64,000 nucleotides of DNA, from positions 4,743,501 through 4,807,500 of the forward strand of contig CM036642.1 in assembly GCA_020746105.1 (NCBI GenBank), read 5' to 3'. A model generated the notes under the pieces. The model was not told the origin of the DNA. It was given only the letters and a program-made list of their open reading frames with translations, and did no database searches. The translations under genes and the position numbers were made by a program. Every line of letters starts with the position of its first letter. Positions within the stretch are counted from its first letter, which is position 1. This DNA comes from Trogon surrucura (lineage: Eukaryota > Chordata > Aves > Trogoniformes > Trogonidae). This document shows positions 13,601-27,157 of the stretch, one piece after another.

Positions 13601-16600
13601 AACCCATTATATTATCTCCACACTGTTTTCTTTTTGTTCTCTGTCCTTTGTTTCTGTGTTGGGGAGAATGAAAAATTAACTCCTGCTTACATTTGCAAGG
13701 ATTAGTTCCTGCGACTTTAGAGGTACATTGAATGGGTCAGTGAGCTTCAGCTGCCTTATAGTGTTGTCTGGGTGATGTATCTCGGAAGAATTTCTGAAGA
13801 AAAGATTGCTTAAAACTCACATTCAGCTGACATGACCGCAGTGAAAATATATGGGTCCTTTCAAGAAGTTTTAACCTAAAACCATGAGTGAGTAGTGTCT
13901 GTCAAAAATATTTTGCCCTTGGAATTTCAAGTTAGTTAAGTGGTGCCTCTGAAAGCCAGAGCAAGAGATGGAGCAAGCCAGTGTGGCATTCTGCTCAGAT
14001 TGCATATGAACATAAGGCTGGCAGCATATTGTTTCTGAGTGAACCTTCAGCAGAGTGGTCTTACCTCTCTGTACGTGTATGTGAATTCTGTAGTGGTGGT
14101 CTCAGACTTGCATTCTGTTAAGGAAAATAGAGACGTATCATGCTATTTGTCAGTTAGCCTGCTATGACACTGATGTAGAATGATGGAACAGGTACATGTC
14201 CAGTTTTTGTTAATGTCTTCTAGTATGCAGGTAGGTCTTGGTTTCAGTGAGCCTGCCTGCATATTCAGGATGATGTTAATCAGCACTAGAAGTAACTGTT
14301 TCTCCTTTCCTCTGCAGTCTTGCATCACCCAGTCCTATCCATAGCGTGAAGAGTGAATCCACTGTAGCTCCGTCAGAGGAGAAGGAAAGGCTTGTGGTCA
14401 TCCGCACTGAAGAAACAGAAACTAAAGCAGGTACCTTGCAGATAATGCTGTAGAGCTCACACTTTCATTGGGATTCGTTTGTATCATAAACTTGCCAAAA
14501 AGTTCCCCAGTGGCTGAAATGAATGTGGAGAATGTGATGAGTATCTGTTCACATAAAACTAAATCCCAGCACTTTAAACACTACAATAATGCCATAATAT
14601 GATGATGACTTGCAAACTAGTGCTTGGGAAATAAAAAGCTCTGGAATACTTTCACTGTAGGCCAAATGCTTTCATCGCAGCATTAGGTCATGTTGGGGAA
14701 AAAAAAAACCCAAACGTTTTAAATTCTCTTAAACAAAGAGTCCATGTGAGCTTGTCAAGCTCATGATGCATAATTTGACTTTGTGTAAGGGTCTGTGTTT
14801 GCAGCACCTCTGCACATAGGTTGAGGCACTCTGCGAAGAATTGAGCAGTTGTAGTACCGGCTAGAAGACGTGTTTGTTTGTTAGTGGTAGCTGATGTGGG
14901 CAGCAGGTAATTACTACGTGGTGCAGGACTTTTCTGGGCTCCTGTCTGTCGTGACCACGTTCGGATGCTCTCTCTTTCAGAAGAGACAGAATCTCATTTC
15001 CAGCCTGAGCGGCAAGCAGGGAACCCTGAGTCGTATTTGGAGAATTCATGGGAGGAGCAGCTTTTGGAACAACAGGACCATTTGGAAAAAGAAATGGAGG
15101 AAGCAAAGAAGATGATTTCAGGTTTGCAGGTAATAGATTTTCTCCTCAGCCAGCATTCCCTTCCACATGCATTTCTTTTCCCATCAGCTGTAGCTAAATG
15201 ATGGGTTATCTTGCAGATGAGACACTAGCCTGGAACTCAAGAGAGTTCGTTAAGAGTCCCGGTCTCCTGGGGTGATTGTGCAAGAAGTCAGTTGGTCTCT
15301 TGGCTCGCCTTGGTTACGTAAGAACAGTAGCTCTTCCCTGTGTCTGACCCTGTGGGATGAGTCCCTTCAGGGAGGCATTTGTCAGGAACGAGGGAGTACT
15401 TCTGATAGCGTGGATGGTGCGTATCGGGGTGTACTGGCTACAGCAAGCTGAGCATTATCCAGTAACAGAATGCTGCTGACTAAGCACTCTGACATCCTCC
15501 TTTCTTGCAATGTTTAGGCTCTCCTGGCTCCTGCAAATGTAGTTTGATGCTGATCAACTTTACAGGATGGAGAATGCCAAAACAATCCTATTCAATGTCC
15601 CAGGTGCAATTTAGAAGACAGCTGGATCCAGACATAGTATTGCCTGGGACAGGATATACCTGTCCCCAATCATTGCATAGTGTGCTTAACCAAGAAAGCA
15701 CAGGAAAGCAGGAAAGATGGCTCAACTTCCCCAGCCCCAGTTTATTTACCAGGGGTTCAGAGGAAGGATTTTAACATCAGTCTGTGCAATTCATACACAA
15801 CCTTTTCTTTTTCTTAGCTCAGGCTCCTCCGAAACTTGGTGTTGACATGATTCGAGGCTTTTATTCAGTAGGGAGGGAGAGAAAAGGGTGTGGAGAGAGA
15901 AAGTTTATATTGCTATGAAGACTGAAGATCAGTGATATTCACTAATAGTAATTTAAGTAGGCTGTAAAGGGCGCACTGAATGCGGGCAAGAATGGAACCA
16001 CTGTTGTAAAGAATCTAAAACAAAGCCTAAGTTTAGAAGGTGGTTATGCCTGAGTTGTCTTTTGGTTGGAATCCAGATCCTAGCTGAGTTCATTGGCTTG
16101 GTCCTCTGTCCTGTGATGCTGTAACTCCTGTAAGTGCTGTCGCTGTGCAAAGCATGTGTGTTACTGTGCAAAATGGTAAAGATGCAGCAGTGTTTTCCCA
16201 CGTGCTGGGGCTGGGACTCCCCTTCTTCACCAGGGCATTTAGCAGCCTGCAAGTTTTATTAGCAGCTTGAGAGAATAGAGCAGCATTTCTGTGATTTGTG
16301 ATCAGAAGTAATGCAAAGAGACAGGGAAGGTCAGGAAGTGCATCAAGATTCACAGAGCTGATCAGGGGTCACACAGGCTTGCATCAGTCTTTCGGTGAGC
16401 TAGGCTGAACTATAATGTTTGGTACATTCTCTATGCAACTATTTATCTGCAAGACTTTTTCCTTGCTGCGCTGTTCTAGGCCCTCTCTGACCAAATGACC
16501 CTCACCCTGATGTGTTTGACTCTGCATGGGGAGTAGAGCCCCTGATCCATATGGTAAAGACCCTGAACTCTCTCAGGAATACTCCTTTCTGTTTGTGCTC

Positions 16601-19600
16601 GGAACCATGCTTGCTTTGAATTGTAAATATTTATGTGCCAGTAAACAAAGCAGAGATTGTGTGAGAAGCCTAGGCAGCCAGGAGGAGGAGGATGGAGTGT
16701 GGGTGGGCAGACACTTTCCCTGTGGACAACGAGCAGGGAACAAAAGGCTGGGGGGAGGGAGGGGGAAGGCTTGTTCACTGTTAAAATCCGGTTGCATTTT
16801 GTGCCCGCTGGGAGCAGGGAGAGGCAGCACTGGAGGGGCTGGCATGTCCTGTTCCTCCAACCATGGCCCCATGTGTCAGGACTGAGGGCGAGCAGCTGGT
16901 ATTGCTGCCCCCTTGTCCCCTGGGAGTAGGAAGAGGCAGCTGATGTTGCTAGCCAAGAAATCGGATTTGATTAATTCATTTTCCCCCTCTTGCTCAATAC
17001 TTCAGAGCCTCCAGTTCATCAGAGTTGGACTGAAATATCAGGGACCTAATGTATGTATACCCTATAAGGTGCTAAAGCCATGGCAGCTTTTTATGTTCCT
17101 GTGTCATTCTTGCTTGAATATCCTGCTGGGAAGACTTTGGGATCCTCTCAGCAAACGCTTTTCCAAAGAGCTTTTTTGTTAACTGGGTACAGATTGCTGT
17201 TTGCTATTTGGCAGTAGTTGCAGCTCTTTGGGAGGAGCATCTGTGGGCAGGCACAACCTTACCTGTCAGCCTTGAAGTCTTTTGGGGCTGAACTGGAGTA
17301 TTGCTGCAAATGGGATATTTTAGTTTTAGCCATGGAGTTCAAATGAATAGAAATAGAAAGCTAATTGAAAGAAAGAAGCATGACTTTCCATGTGTCCAGT
17401 TGTGTGCAACGTCCTGGCACATATAAAATGTCCCAAGTCCTGGAAATTAGAGACAAAGTTAAATGTTAAAAACCGTCAGCTAGAGAACTCATATGGTATA
17501 TGCTGCTGGAGATCTGACTTGGTCCTGCTAGTCACACTTCCTATAGTGCATGCTTTTCCCTCTTTCAGGCTAAATTCAGTCGACTGTGGGAATTCTGGTA
17601 TCTTCCTGCAGATGTTTGGACTACCTTGGAGCTACTGAAGGAGTTAATACTGTGCTTCTAGTAGCCTTCCTCAAGCACAGGGCATAGCTTCAGATTTTCA
17701 CTGTCTGTGTAGGTGAGGGTTTTTCTGTCCTTTGGACAACAGTTTTGGATAGATCTTGGTCTTGTCTACTGTAGAACAGAGTTAGGCTTCCCTGAATATC
17801 CTTTTTTCTAAAGTCTGTGGTAGATCTGTGGTAAGGAGAATGGCTTCTTTCAGCAGGAGACACCTCAGTTTCATTCCAGAAGAGAAGCCTTACAACATAA
17901 ACCTAGTTCAGTCTCTGCTTTAAGACTTCGAATTTGTTGTTGTAGTGAAGGCTACCCATGGACTGAAGCCTGAGACAGACTTCACTTCCTGAAAATCTGA
18001 GTAGTCGTTCTTGTTTGGTGCCTTTCTAGGGGGAAGAGTATTGATTGACAGATACCTCTGGAAGAGCTTTTTCAGGGGATATACCTTCTTGTCGTTCCTG
18101 AAAAATTGTACTCATGTTTGAGGGGCAAAAATGGAAAATTTGACTGTTTAGAGACCGTTGATAGGAATAACTGTTAGCCAGAGCTGTAGCTAGCCTATTT
18201 TCCTTTGAAACCCCCGAAGAGGAGATTTACTTTTTTCCTTTATCTTCCCAGGCTTTGTTACTCAGTGGGTCTTTACCTGAGGATGAGCAGGAAGGATCCT
18301 TTGAACTTTGTGAACACGGAGCCTGCCCTGAAGAGCAGCTGGTGAGCACATTGCTGCCCTTTGCACTGTTCTGCCACACACAGGTGTCTTGCACAATAAT
18401 AACCATGGTATTTTGCATTCAGATCATAATCCGAAGTCGCCTGGACCAGAGTGTGGAAGAAAATCAAGACCTAAAGGTTAGAGGAGGACAGGTGAAGGGG
18501 AAAGAGTGGGTTTGGGTCAAGAGATCTTTACAGACTCTGTCCTATATGATTTTGTTTGTTTGTTTTGGGGGAAGACAACACAGCAGATGACATGTCAGGT
18601 ATGTTGTGCTAGGGCTCCACCTCTGTTTCCATATTCTGCTATGTGGGATCCCCATCCATCTAGGAATAAAGGTATCTGCTTCCCTCAGACTGTAACTCAT
18701 TGACCCAGATAGCACAATACTTGGCTGGGAAGTGTTTATTGTATCTCTGTTAACAGTCAATAAAAGTTTGTGGGATAGCACCAGAAAATACATGCTGCCT
18801 CCCCACTGCCTCCAGTCAATGCTGGTAAAGTCATTTGCTGGTGAAACATATACTTAAGTGTTACTGGAATGTAAATGAACCCTGAAATTGATTTTTTTTT
18901 TTTCCTGCATGTTCTTGAAGCTGGAGCGATCCAGGTTGTACGAGCTTCTCAAAACTTTATTCAGGACAGCTGTTAAAGCTCTAACCATGTCTGAATGCCA
19001 GTATTATTCTGACACCAGTTCTGATGCTGGGAGAGAACTATCTGATGTTGCCCAAAGGACAGTTTGGGGGTCTAGGCAATCTTTTTCTCTCATGGCTTTA
19101 ATAGCAGGGACTTAGGGAGCTGCTCAACTGGTTTGTCATGTTTGTAATTTGTTAAAAGGGCTCAGGGCCTGACATGCTCTTTGGTGTACGGGTAGAGGCA
19201 GCATGTGCTTTCTTCTGAAGCAGGTGCCTGGGGACAGAGAATAGTGACTTTGCTTGGTTCTGAAGGGATGTCAAGATGCCATTAAATGAAATCTTGTTGC
19301 ATTTGCAGAAGGAGGTATTGAAATACAAACAAGAAGCTCGAAACCTACAGGGAATAAAGGTGAGGAAACCAACACTTCTCCAAATATGAATAATAAAGCT
19401 TTAGTCTGCTGTAGGCCATGTGTAACAGCAGCCACACGCCTTTGAGGAATCTCAGATTATGGAGGGAATTGTATTAGGGGACTTGGAGGTGGGGGATCCT
19501 GTAGTCTGTTCTGACTCTGGGGAAAGACTGCAGTTAGGGCAGGCACAAGGAGTTAAGTCTCCTGGGTTCTGTTTCTTTCTGTAGAATTGTTGTCAAATGT

Positions 19601-22600
19601 CATCCCCTCACTTGTTTGTTTCCCCCAAAGAAGATAAGAGGTGTAGGATGATGGCTTGGTTCTCGTGGCTCTTTTTTCCCCCCCTGCCCCACCCTCTGTC
19701 TTGGTGTATGTACAGTAGAATTGGCCCGGTGAACTCATTCTTAACAGCAGAGGAAAAAGAGCATGGGGTTATCCTTGTCCTCTTCAGCTGCAGCATTTTT
19801 CACAACTTTGGCTCCTGTTTGCTCAGTTTTTCCCTCTGGAGTTCTGAACACTAATAATCTACTCCAGAGCTGCCTGCCAGGCTCCTGTGAAGGGAGCAAA
19901 TAGCAGTAGCTGTCCAATGTGCAGTGCTCAACTTCTGGGTAACACTGAGTGAAAGGTGCAGAATTAGTCCTGACTTTGGCCTCTTGGGAGAGGATTTCAC
20001 TGCACAACTAGGTCACACTGAAAGCTGACGTTTCCTCTTGTCCTTGGCTGACCTTGACCGCTTTCTGCCCTCTGGATGCTGCAGATGCATGGCTGGAGAC
20101 ACTAGCTGTAGGCCATTGAAAAGACCTTCCAAAAAACCTGCTGTTTTCTTCCATAAGAGCAGATTGTCAGGCCACTTCTCGAGCAGGAAGTTCAGGCAGA
20201 AGCGCAAAAATTGCTCTGTCCCAGATGGCTAGAATGTTGGCAGTGAAGTTGCTTTTGGGTAAGACAAAGGCAGAAGGGCTGAGCTCTCACTGGGCAGATA
20301 TCAATATACCTCTTGCTGTCTTGGGCCCTTGGCAGCACTTCAGTCCTGTGAGTGGCCCTGCTGTGTTATGGCCACTGATCTAGGTCACTGACTTCTCAAA
20401 GAAAGGTCTCTGCCTCTGCCTTGCACCTTCCTACAGATAACATCTTTTCCTAGGACGCTTTGCAGCAAAGGCTGATCCAACAGGATGCTTCAGTTCTTCA
20501 GCTAAAGCAGGAACTGCTGAGAGCAAACATGGACAAGGAGGAATTGCACAACCAGAACGTGAGTCACCCTGCTGCTGAGGGTTAGATTATTTTGGAAGGA
20601 GATTGGTGGCCCTGAGGGCTCCAGCAGCCACAGGATGGAACTGGCGGTTGCAGCGTAGTTCTTGGGGTCGTGGGATAGTGAGCAACCAGTCAAAGGACTC
20701 TGCATAGTAAATATTAGCCAGCTGTGAGACTTGCTGGAGTTTCTACTCTTCGTTTCCACTTCCTGTCCTCCCAGACCTTCAGCTGAGAAAGGGAGGAGCT
20801 TCTCAGGATGTTTTCCATGCAGCTACATTCTTCCTTCCTCGTTGTGCTCCCTGGATTAGCAAGTGGCACTTTGACAGGTGGAGCTGCCATGTACAGTGCC
20901 TCTCTGGGGAGAGAAGGGCAAGGGAGGAACTGTGCTGCCCAAAAGGTCACCGTCCTTAGACACGAGCTCTCTTGAATTCTGTAGATATTTGTTCTTGAGT
21001 CAGTCTATTGTACAAGGGGCGAAGAGGTTGCCGCTAACATTCTAGGAATACTTACCTCACACCTATGCGTTGTTTTTGCAGGTTGACCTTCAGAGGAAGG
21101 TTGAAGAGAGAAACCGGCTACTGGCGGAATATAAAGTAATGGAATCTCTCTTCACTGGGGGCTTTGCTGGGGGCAGCATCTGGTGGTTCTTCATTTTTGT
21201 GAATGTGACTGCTGTCTCCCTGGCACACAGTCACCTCTGGGGATGGCACTGTGGGTAATGAATAAATTGCAGTAGCCATAGGTGTTTGTAATGAGATGGA
21301 GGGATCGGATGTTCTTTGTGTCCTGCCCACAGCTTTTTGTAGTGAATCTTTTATTGTCATGGTTTTTCTGTGGTGGCTTGCTGAGTACCTGATGCTTGTG
21401 CAGAAGCCTGTTAGATTAGGTTGGATCACGTGGTTTTCCACTGCTGCCTCAGGAATCTGTTTTCTCTAGGACAGTTTTCTGGCCTCAGTAGTGGATCTTT
21501 GCTGGGCAAGGGGACTCCAGGCAACAATCACCTGGCTGATCTTTTCAAAAATAGATTTGACACTCGGTTCTAATATCTGGATGGCAGTACGTGTATTGTG
21601 TGAGAGGAATCTGATCCTGGCAGATGATAAAACCTTCCCTGCCACGTATCGTGAGCCTTACTCGCTGTCCTTTTGATTCTCTTGATTACTGTGTTGCAGA
21701 AAGAACTGTGCCAGAAGGATCGGCATTTACAGCAGCATCAGACCAAACTGGATGAAATGCTTAGGCAGCTTTCTGAGGCCAGCTACCAGCAGGTATGGAG
21801 CAGGTGGTCTGCACTGATGCCTTGTGAGCTGGCACGTACCTTGGTGGCTCAGTTTGTGCTGACTCTTCTACTCTCACAGGTGGATTTGGAACGGGAGTTG
21901 GAGCACAAGGAGGCCCTGCTAGCTCAATGCATGAAGAGAGAAGCCGAAGAGGTATGGGAAGCCTTGGTCTGCACATCAGACTGTTGCAGTGGTGTTTCTC
22001 TCCAGCACTCTCTAGCTAGATCGCTCAAGAAATCATCCACTTCATCCCAGAGAGGCCGAGCTCTGCAGTCTTATTGTCAGTGCCCTCACCAAGGCAGCCA
22101 GACTGCACAAAGCATCCAACTCACCAACGCTCTCAGCAGTGAGCACTCTGGCTTAGCCTCTTGTGTCAAAATCCTAAGGAATGAAACAGTGAGGGAAGCC
22201 CAGGAATGAGTGGAAGCCAGAGACTGTTGGCTTCTAGCTTCAGCCCTGACACCGGCTAATGGTTAGACCAGAACTTAGTTTATTACCTCCTCCTTTTCTC
22301 GTTGACTCTGGTGTTTAAACACTTGGAACTATCTTGGTGGAAAGAGTGCCAGCCCCAATATGTGTTCCTACACAGTGCCACTTGAATGCTGATTATGCTC
22401 CCTAGAGCCTGCAGCGCCCTCTGTGATGTAGCAGCAAGGCCCTTCATGTCTCTGCTTCTTTTTCTCCACTTGTATGTGAGGAATCCTGTATGTGCTCTGA
22501 CCAATAGAACTGCCTGCACACCCCTTAGCGAGTGTATTCACCTGGTAGAAGACAGGAGCTACATCAGGAGCTATGGAAAGTTTTCGTGCCCTCTCATCAT

Positions 22601-25600
22601 TTTGAAGTTCACAAATTGTGATCTTTAGGGAGGTCCTAACATTTGCACATGCATCTTCCCCTGAATAGGTGATGGCTTACAGTGGCCATAGTGCTCAGAG
22701 CAATGGCTTCCTCCAGACAGCAGGAAAAGGAGCTGTTCCCACAGTCCACCGAGGGGTAAGTGCACCTAAGGAATATTTTACCAGCCAGATGGAGATGAGG
22801 GCTCCAGATATCCTGGAAGCTATTATCCTGTTAAGAGATATTTCCCCTTTCTAAGACCTGTGATTTTAGAGGAGAAGAAAGCAGCCTGGAGTTAGTCTGA
22901 CTGACTTGTGGTCTCTTGAGCAGACAAATGACTTGCAGCTGGTTCGTGATGCCCTTCGCAGCCTCAGGAACAGTTTCAGTGGCCACGATCCACAGCACCA
23001 CACCATTGACAGCCTGGAACAGGGCATCTCCAGCCTGATGGAGCGGTTGTACCACATGGAAACACAGAAGAGGCAAGAGAGAAGGGTAAAAGCTTCCTAG
23101 GGCACTTGACTTCTCCCCTCACAACCCAGAGCTAAACGGCAATGGGAGCTTCAACTGGGAAGTGACGCTTTGTTCTCACTCTTTTGGCTTTGCACCCTAG
23201 ATCTGGGGGAAATCACCAGCAAGCAGAGCAACGAACGAGTGTAGAGACTCCTGGCCTCCCAAATCCAGTAAGTGCCTTTTGGCTCCTGCACTCCCACTGA
23301 CAAATTCATTGCTCAGGTTTCTGGGCCAGAGTCCAGGGCATAGCATCCCCCTTGGGAATCTACTTTCTCCACCTTCTTACTCCGTTTACCAGAGCTCACT
23401 TTCCTCCCTCTAGTAATTTGCTGTACTGATTAGACTTCACTGCAAAGGGAAGGGGGCAGAGACAATCTGTGGCTGCTTGTTTGTAAAGCATCATCACAGT
23501 GGGAGTCTGTCTGGGCCACTTTGGCAGTACTGCAGTGTAAGTAACTGCGACAAACAGTTACCCCTAGGATGAGAGGGAAATGGGATATTTCAGCTTTCCC
23601 GCTGGTTTGTGTGCCATCTAGTGGAGACAGATAACTGTGTGGTTGCCTCTTCCCCTGTTCGCCCCTCATTTCGTGTATGTGTAGCAGCACGGGCTGCTCT
23701 AGCACCTCCAAGTTTGCTTTTCATCATGAAGGCTGTTTTTGCCAATATTGGTCATAAAGGTCACCTAGAAAGTCTGTGAGGTTGTAGGGGACAGTAGGTA
23801 CTGGGGAAAGACAGAGAACTCCACCTTTCAGCTGCATTGTAGTGTCCAGCAGCAGAGTAACTTGGAGGTACGAGATGTGGACGAAGGTAGGAGAGGAACT
23901 CAGAAGCGTGAAGCAGGTTGTGGGAAGGATTGCTAGATTTTCCCTCCTCTCTCATAAACTACAGTTTTTAGAGCAGCCACAGTGCTAGGCACATCTTCCG
24001 TGCTAGCAGTACAATTGGATGCTGACTCTACCTTAAAATGCAAAGTTTTCCAATAAGCTGGGGGATATCTACGCTCCCCAAAGGGGGCGATTAGCCACCC
24101 TCCTGAGTACCTCTTCCCGTCACCAGTTCTCTCCTCCGATGGCACATTCGCTGAGACCACCCGTTTTGTCACCTGTTGTGGCAGGAGACAGGCTGTTCCC
24201 CCACGAGGGTGCTCTTTTCTTTGCAGAGTTGCCTCATTCTCACAGCACACCAGTGATGAGCACCAGCGCCTGCACCAAAGTGTTGTACTTCACTGACCGC
24301 TCCCTCACACCTTTCATGGTCAACATACCAAAGAGGTGAGGTCTGGCTTTTGCCTTCCTGACACTGATGTAGGAGATGCTTGTTTCCCTTAAAGCATTAG
24401 TCTTTTTCGGATACAGTCACAGCACAGGTTTTCTGTGCATTAACTTGGATATTGGATTTCATACCGTTGTCTGGGGAAGCTTTCCTAAAGCTGATGCATT
24501 TAGTTTAGAGCCCTAAGAGATTCATCTCTTTTTGTAAAAACTTGCAAGAGTAAAAGAGAGCAGCTATTGTGGCATGCAGTGCAGGACACTCCTGTCAAAA
24601 CAACTATGGCTGTCAGTGCAAAAGGGAAACTGAAAAAGGCTATTTTGAGGTGGTTCTTAGTAAATCAGGAGGCAACTCTTGCTCTGAAGAGGACCTTGAG
24701 GTCAACAGGTATGTTCCGGGCAGGGCAGATCTTCACATCCCTGTGACCAGGGTGCCACATGACTAGTTGGACTTCTGCTGGGGTCCTGCATGTCAGGTAG
24801 TAACACGTGAGCTAAGTCTGGTAATGGTGTACCAGGGGATAGTGCCAAACTCTTCTTTTGCAGGTTAGGGGAAGTGACTCTGAAGGATTTTAAGGTAGCT
24901 ATCGATCGTGAAGGAACGCACCGGTACCACTTTAAAGCCCTGGATCCAGAGTTTGGCACAGTCAAGGAGGAGGTAAGTGTGGAATTCACCTATGGGGTGC
25001 TTTGGATTCAGTGTTACCACACAACCCTGGAGACCATGGTCACTTCACTTTTAACTTGCCCCTAACCAGACTGTTTTCACAATTGTAGATTGCAGGGTGG
25101 TAAAATGGGATGTTTTCATCCCCAGCCAGAGCAATTACCTGGCTGTTGGCAAAGCCAGTCTGTGACACAGCATTGCTCAGGGGCAAAAACTCTAGACCTT
25201 CATGTACCTTTGTAAGATCTGTTGCTATGAGAGACACTTTATGGAAAGAAGGTTTATTCAAAAAACATTTTCCTTTCTTTTAAAGGTTTTTCAGAGATAA
25301 CTGTGGCATATTTTCCCTAGTGTACTGCATTACAGCCCTGTTTGTGCTCAGGCTGCTGGTGGTGTGGACTGGATTCAGTAAAGGTTACTGGGATAGTTCC
25401 CGTTTCATAAATTAAAACAAGTGTAAAAGGTTACGCTCTCTGGGAGCAGTCAGATGACTAGGTAGCCATTCTGCAGAAACAGCTGGAGATTGTAGTCTGG
25501 ATCAGAAGAGGCATGTTTCCTGTGTCTATTTTACCTTTCCTAACAAAAACATGCCAATAATAATCTTGACAGTTATTGGTAAAAAGTGGCCTAACCTGTT

Positions 25601-25858
25601 TTTTACCTAAAACCTGAAAAGATTACTTGGGCATGTGAAAGAAGTACATGTTCTCAGGGCTCTGTGTGGTGAAATCTGAGCTGAGATCTCTGACTTGATG
25701 CCTACCTCTTCTGCTACCCAGACTGTGGAAGAGTGGTGTCCAGGCTCCAGACATGACTGGACTCCCTTTTTTTGTAGGTGTTCAATGATGATGACATCAT
25801 TCCCGGTTGGGAGGGGAAAATTGTGGCCTGGGTGGAAGAAGACCACGGGGAGAATTAA
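4677..25858 (+). CDS. DIXDC1: DIXDC1, DIX domain-containing protein 1 (5' end outside window)
   Basis: Coiled-coil DIX scaffold of canonical Wnt signalling; the family binds Dishevelled and Axin through the DIX domain, and the long form binds actin. Nineteen coding exons join in phase: 4677-4806, 5776-5901, 7200-7449, 8365-8472, 14318-14430, 14981-15129, 18252-18341, 18423-18476, 19309-19359, 20454-20558, 21082-21135, 21700-21792, 21880-21951, 22669-22755, 22924-23085, 23201-23267, 24227-24335, 24864-24972 and 25778-25858 (TAA). They give 669 residues; human has 683, so only the extreme N-terminus is missing. The first three exons encode the CH domain ([32 protein letters not shown]). The middle exons encode a long coiled coil ([20 protein letters not shown] onward). 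The last three encode the DIX domain ([20 protein letters not shown], ending [10 protein letters not shown]). The 5.8-kb intron 8473-14317 holds an alternative first exon. Confidence 0.96.
5190..5605 (-). mobile_element. ERV LTR-derived repeat fragment (avian ERVL-like)
   Basis: The stretch contains four imperfect copies of a GCTCCAGTGTGGGGTC-like motif (near 5311, 5390, 5439 and 5488), followed by a block reading like CACCCTTGTAGCCCCACCCC and TACCAAAGCC. From memory this resembles a widespread avian LTR family in reverse orientation. The same CACGCTGGAGCA-type motif occurs on the plus strand in the LTR at 12259-13274, so the two look like relatives in opposite orientation. It lies in the DIXDC1 intron just upstream of the exon at 5776. 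The family name and exact ends are uncertain. Confidence 0.45.
9434..9459. repeat. Perfect 11-bp inverted repeat with 4-nt loop
   Basis: ACTCTTCCAAA at 9434-9444 is followed by loop TATG and by its exact reverse complement at 9449-9459, so the stretch can fold into a stable hairpin. It lies in the DIXDC1 intron 8473-14317. There is no pre-miRNA-length stem and no other sign of function. Confidence 0.7.
10270..10570 (+). promoter_or_regulatory. DIXDC1: Internal CpG-rich promoter region of DIXDC1 (short isoform)
   Basis: Inside an otherwise AT-rich intron, this block is GC-rich with many CpGs (CCGAGCCGGGCG, GAGCGAGCCGAGCGTG, GAGACCGCATCCGAGCCGGG). It lies 440-740 bp upstream of an ATG-containing exon that splices in phase to DIXDC1 exon 14318. 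This is what an internal CpG-island promoter looks like. No TATA box is obvious. Promoter activity is inferred, not seen. Confidence 0.6.
11008..11030 (+). CDS. DIXDC1: DIXDC1 alternative first coding exon (short isoform, MGGKQVKC)
   Basis: An ATG opens a 23-nt coding stretch (MGGKQVK plus two bases of a Cys codon) ending at a clean donor, TG|GTGAGC. Its phase matches the acceptor at 14318, giving [17 protein letters not shown] and then the usual coiled coil and DIX domain, about 472 residues with no CH domain. Mammalian DIXDC1 has a shorter isoform lacking the CH domain, with a similar MGG-type start as far as I recall. The 5' UTR probably begins in the CpG-rich block upstream. Confidence 0.75.
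12259..13274 (+). mobile_element. Solo LTR of an endogenous retrovirus (avian ERVL-like), about 1 kb
   Basis: The element starts TGTGATGGGTTATGTCTGGC and ends with CTACA. The ends form an imperfect extended inverted repeat (GTCTGGC near the start, GCCAGAT near the end). The flanks GCAGG (12254-12258) and GCTGG (13275-13279) match at 4 of 5 bases, consistent with an aged 5-bp target duplication. The interior has the GGAGCAGAG and CACGCTGGAGCA motifs recalled from an abundant avian LTR family. No internal retroviral gene is present, so this is a solo LTR in sense orientation in a DIXDC1 intron. Short open frames inside it are fortuitous. Confidence 0.6.
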
Positions 25859-27157
25859 TCAAGCTTTTAAGTCTTGTCGCTATGGAAACCTGTAACTTGC
25901 TGCTGAGCTCAGAGAATGACCAAAAAAGCGTGTGTGCTGGAAGGAGTCCAATTCAAGCTGCCAAAAAAGAGGGATTCTCTGCAAACAACGGGTAATGCAT
26001 GTTGTGTGCGTGGACGCCTGGCATCTGACTTTCCGTGCCCAAGTGCAGACAGTGTTCTGAGACTGAAATGACAGGTCTGTGAGAAAGAACACCTTGCTTT
26101 GTCCTGTCAACTAAACCCCGAAGGCCTTAATGATGCATTGCTCCCTTCTTCTGCTTCTCCATCCCTGCAACGTTTGGTATAGACTGCAGCCTGGGCATTT
26201 CGAGTCTGTTGTTTCGTACGTGGTATTACAGAAATCTGGACTGATGGCAGAAATGTGAAGCTTTGCTTTCATGAGTCAGAAGAAGCTGCTACCTTACACC
26301 AACCTAAGGTTTGACCAGCTTTGGTCCTGGACTTGCACATGCTGCAGGAGCAGAGTGAGCTTTCTGGACATTCTAGACTGAAAGTAAGGAAATCTGACCT
26401 GGGGGGGAACACAGCCTTCTGGATGTTTTATGCATGGTCTAAAGCAAAGATCACCAGCTTGGCAAAGCTCCCTTTTCTTGCAGACCCGGGCTTCCACTTC
26501 CTAGCCCTGCTTTTCCCACTCACTTCTGAGGCCTGTCTGCGTTTGCTTTGTTGCCATGGGGACTATGGGATCCTGATGCTTGCTTATTTACTGAAGGATT
26601 TCCTTTGCAGGGGAGCTGGAATCAGCTGCTTCCCTGAGGTACTTACAACCCCTTTGTTTGTTGATCTGCTTTCCCTACACTCCTGCCCTCTCCTCTTTTA
26701 GCAAGGGAGGTGGTTTTTCACCTCTTGTGCACAGGCATCGCTGTGTGCTGCTGTCCACTCATTGCCAGGGCCACCGAACACTCGCCCACACCACGAGGGT
26801 AGGATAAACCCCATCAGTTACACCACCGGCTCCCTGGAATGCCTGCTGCTGGGGTGCCTGAAGAATCAGTGGCTGCTTGGGAAAGAACAAGCCCTGAAGT
26901 CCCTGAGGGTGGGTTTTTCTTTTTGGTTTTGTGGGTTGGTTTCTGCATTGCCTGTCTCTGCCCTTCTGCTGCCAGTCCGCTGTACTCACAGTGTGCTGGC
27001 TGGGATGTGCAGTAGGCACCGCCGGCTTAGAAGCTCAAATGGCAAGTCAAGGCTCTGCTCATTCTCAGTACATGTGCCCCTTCTGTGGACTATTTGTGTG
27101 TCTGTGCTGTGCATGAGGCTGGGAGAGGGTGAACCTGGTTTTACTGGTTTATATCCA
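25859..27157 (+). other. Probable DIXDC1 3' UTR and flank, no other gene seen
   Basis: This follows the DIXDC1 stop. I see no AATAAA before the CR1 at 27158. The nearest clear plus-strand AATAAA is at 30579-30584, so the 3' UTR may be long or may use a weak signal. Open frames up to 160 codons here show no similarity I recognise. Confidence 0.4.
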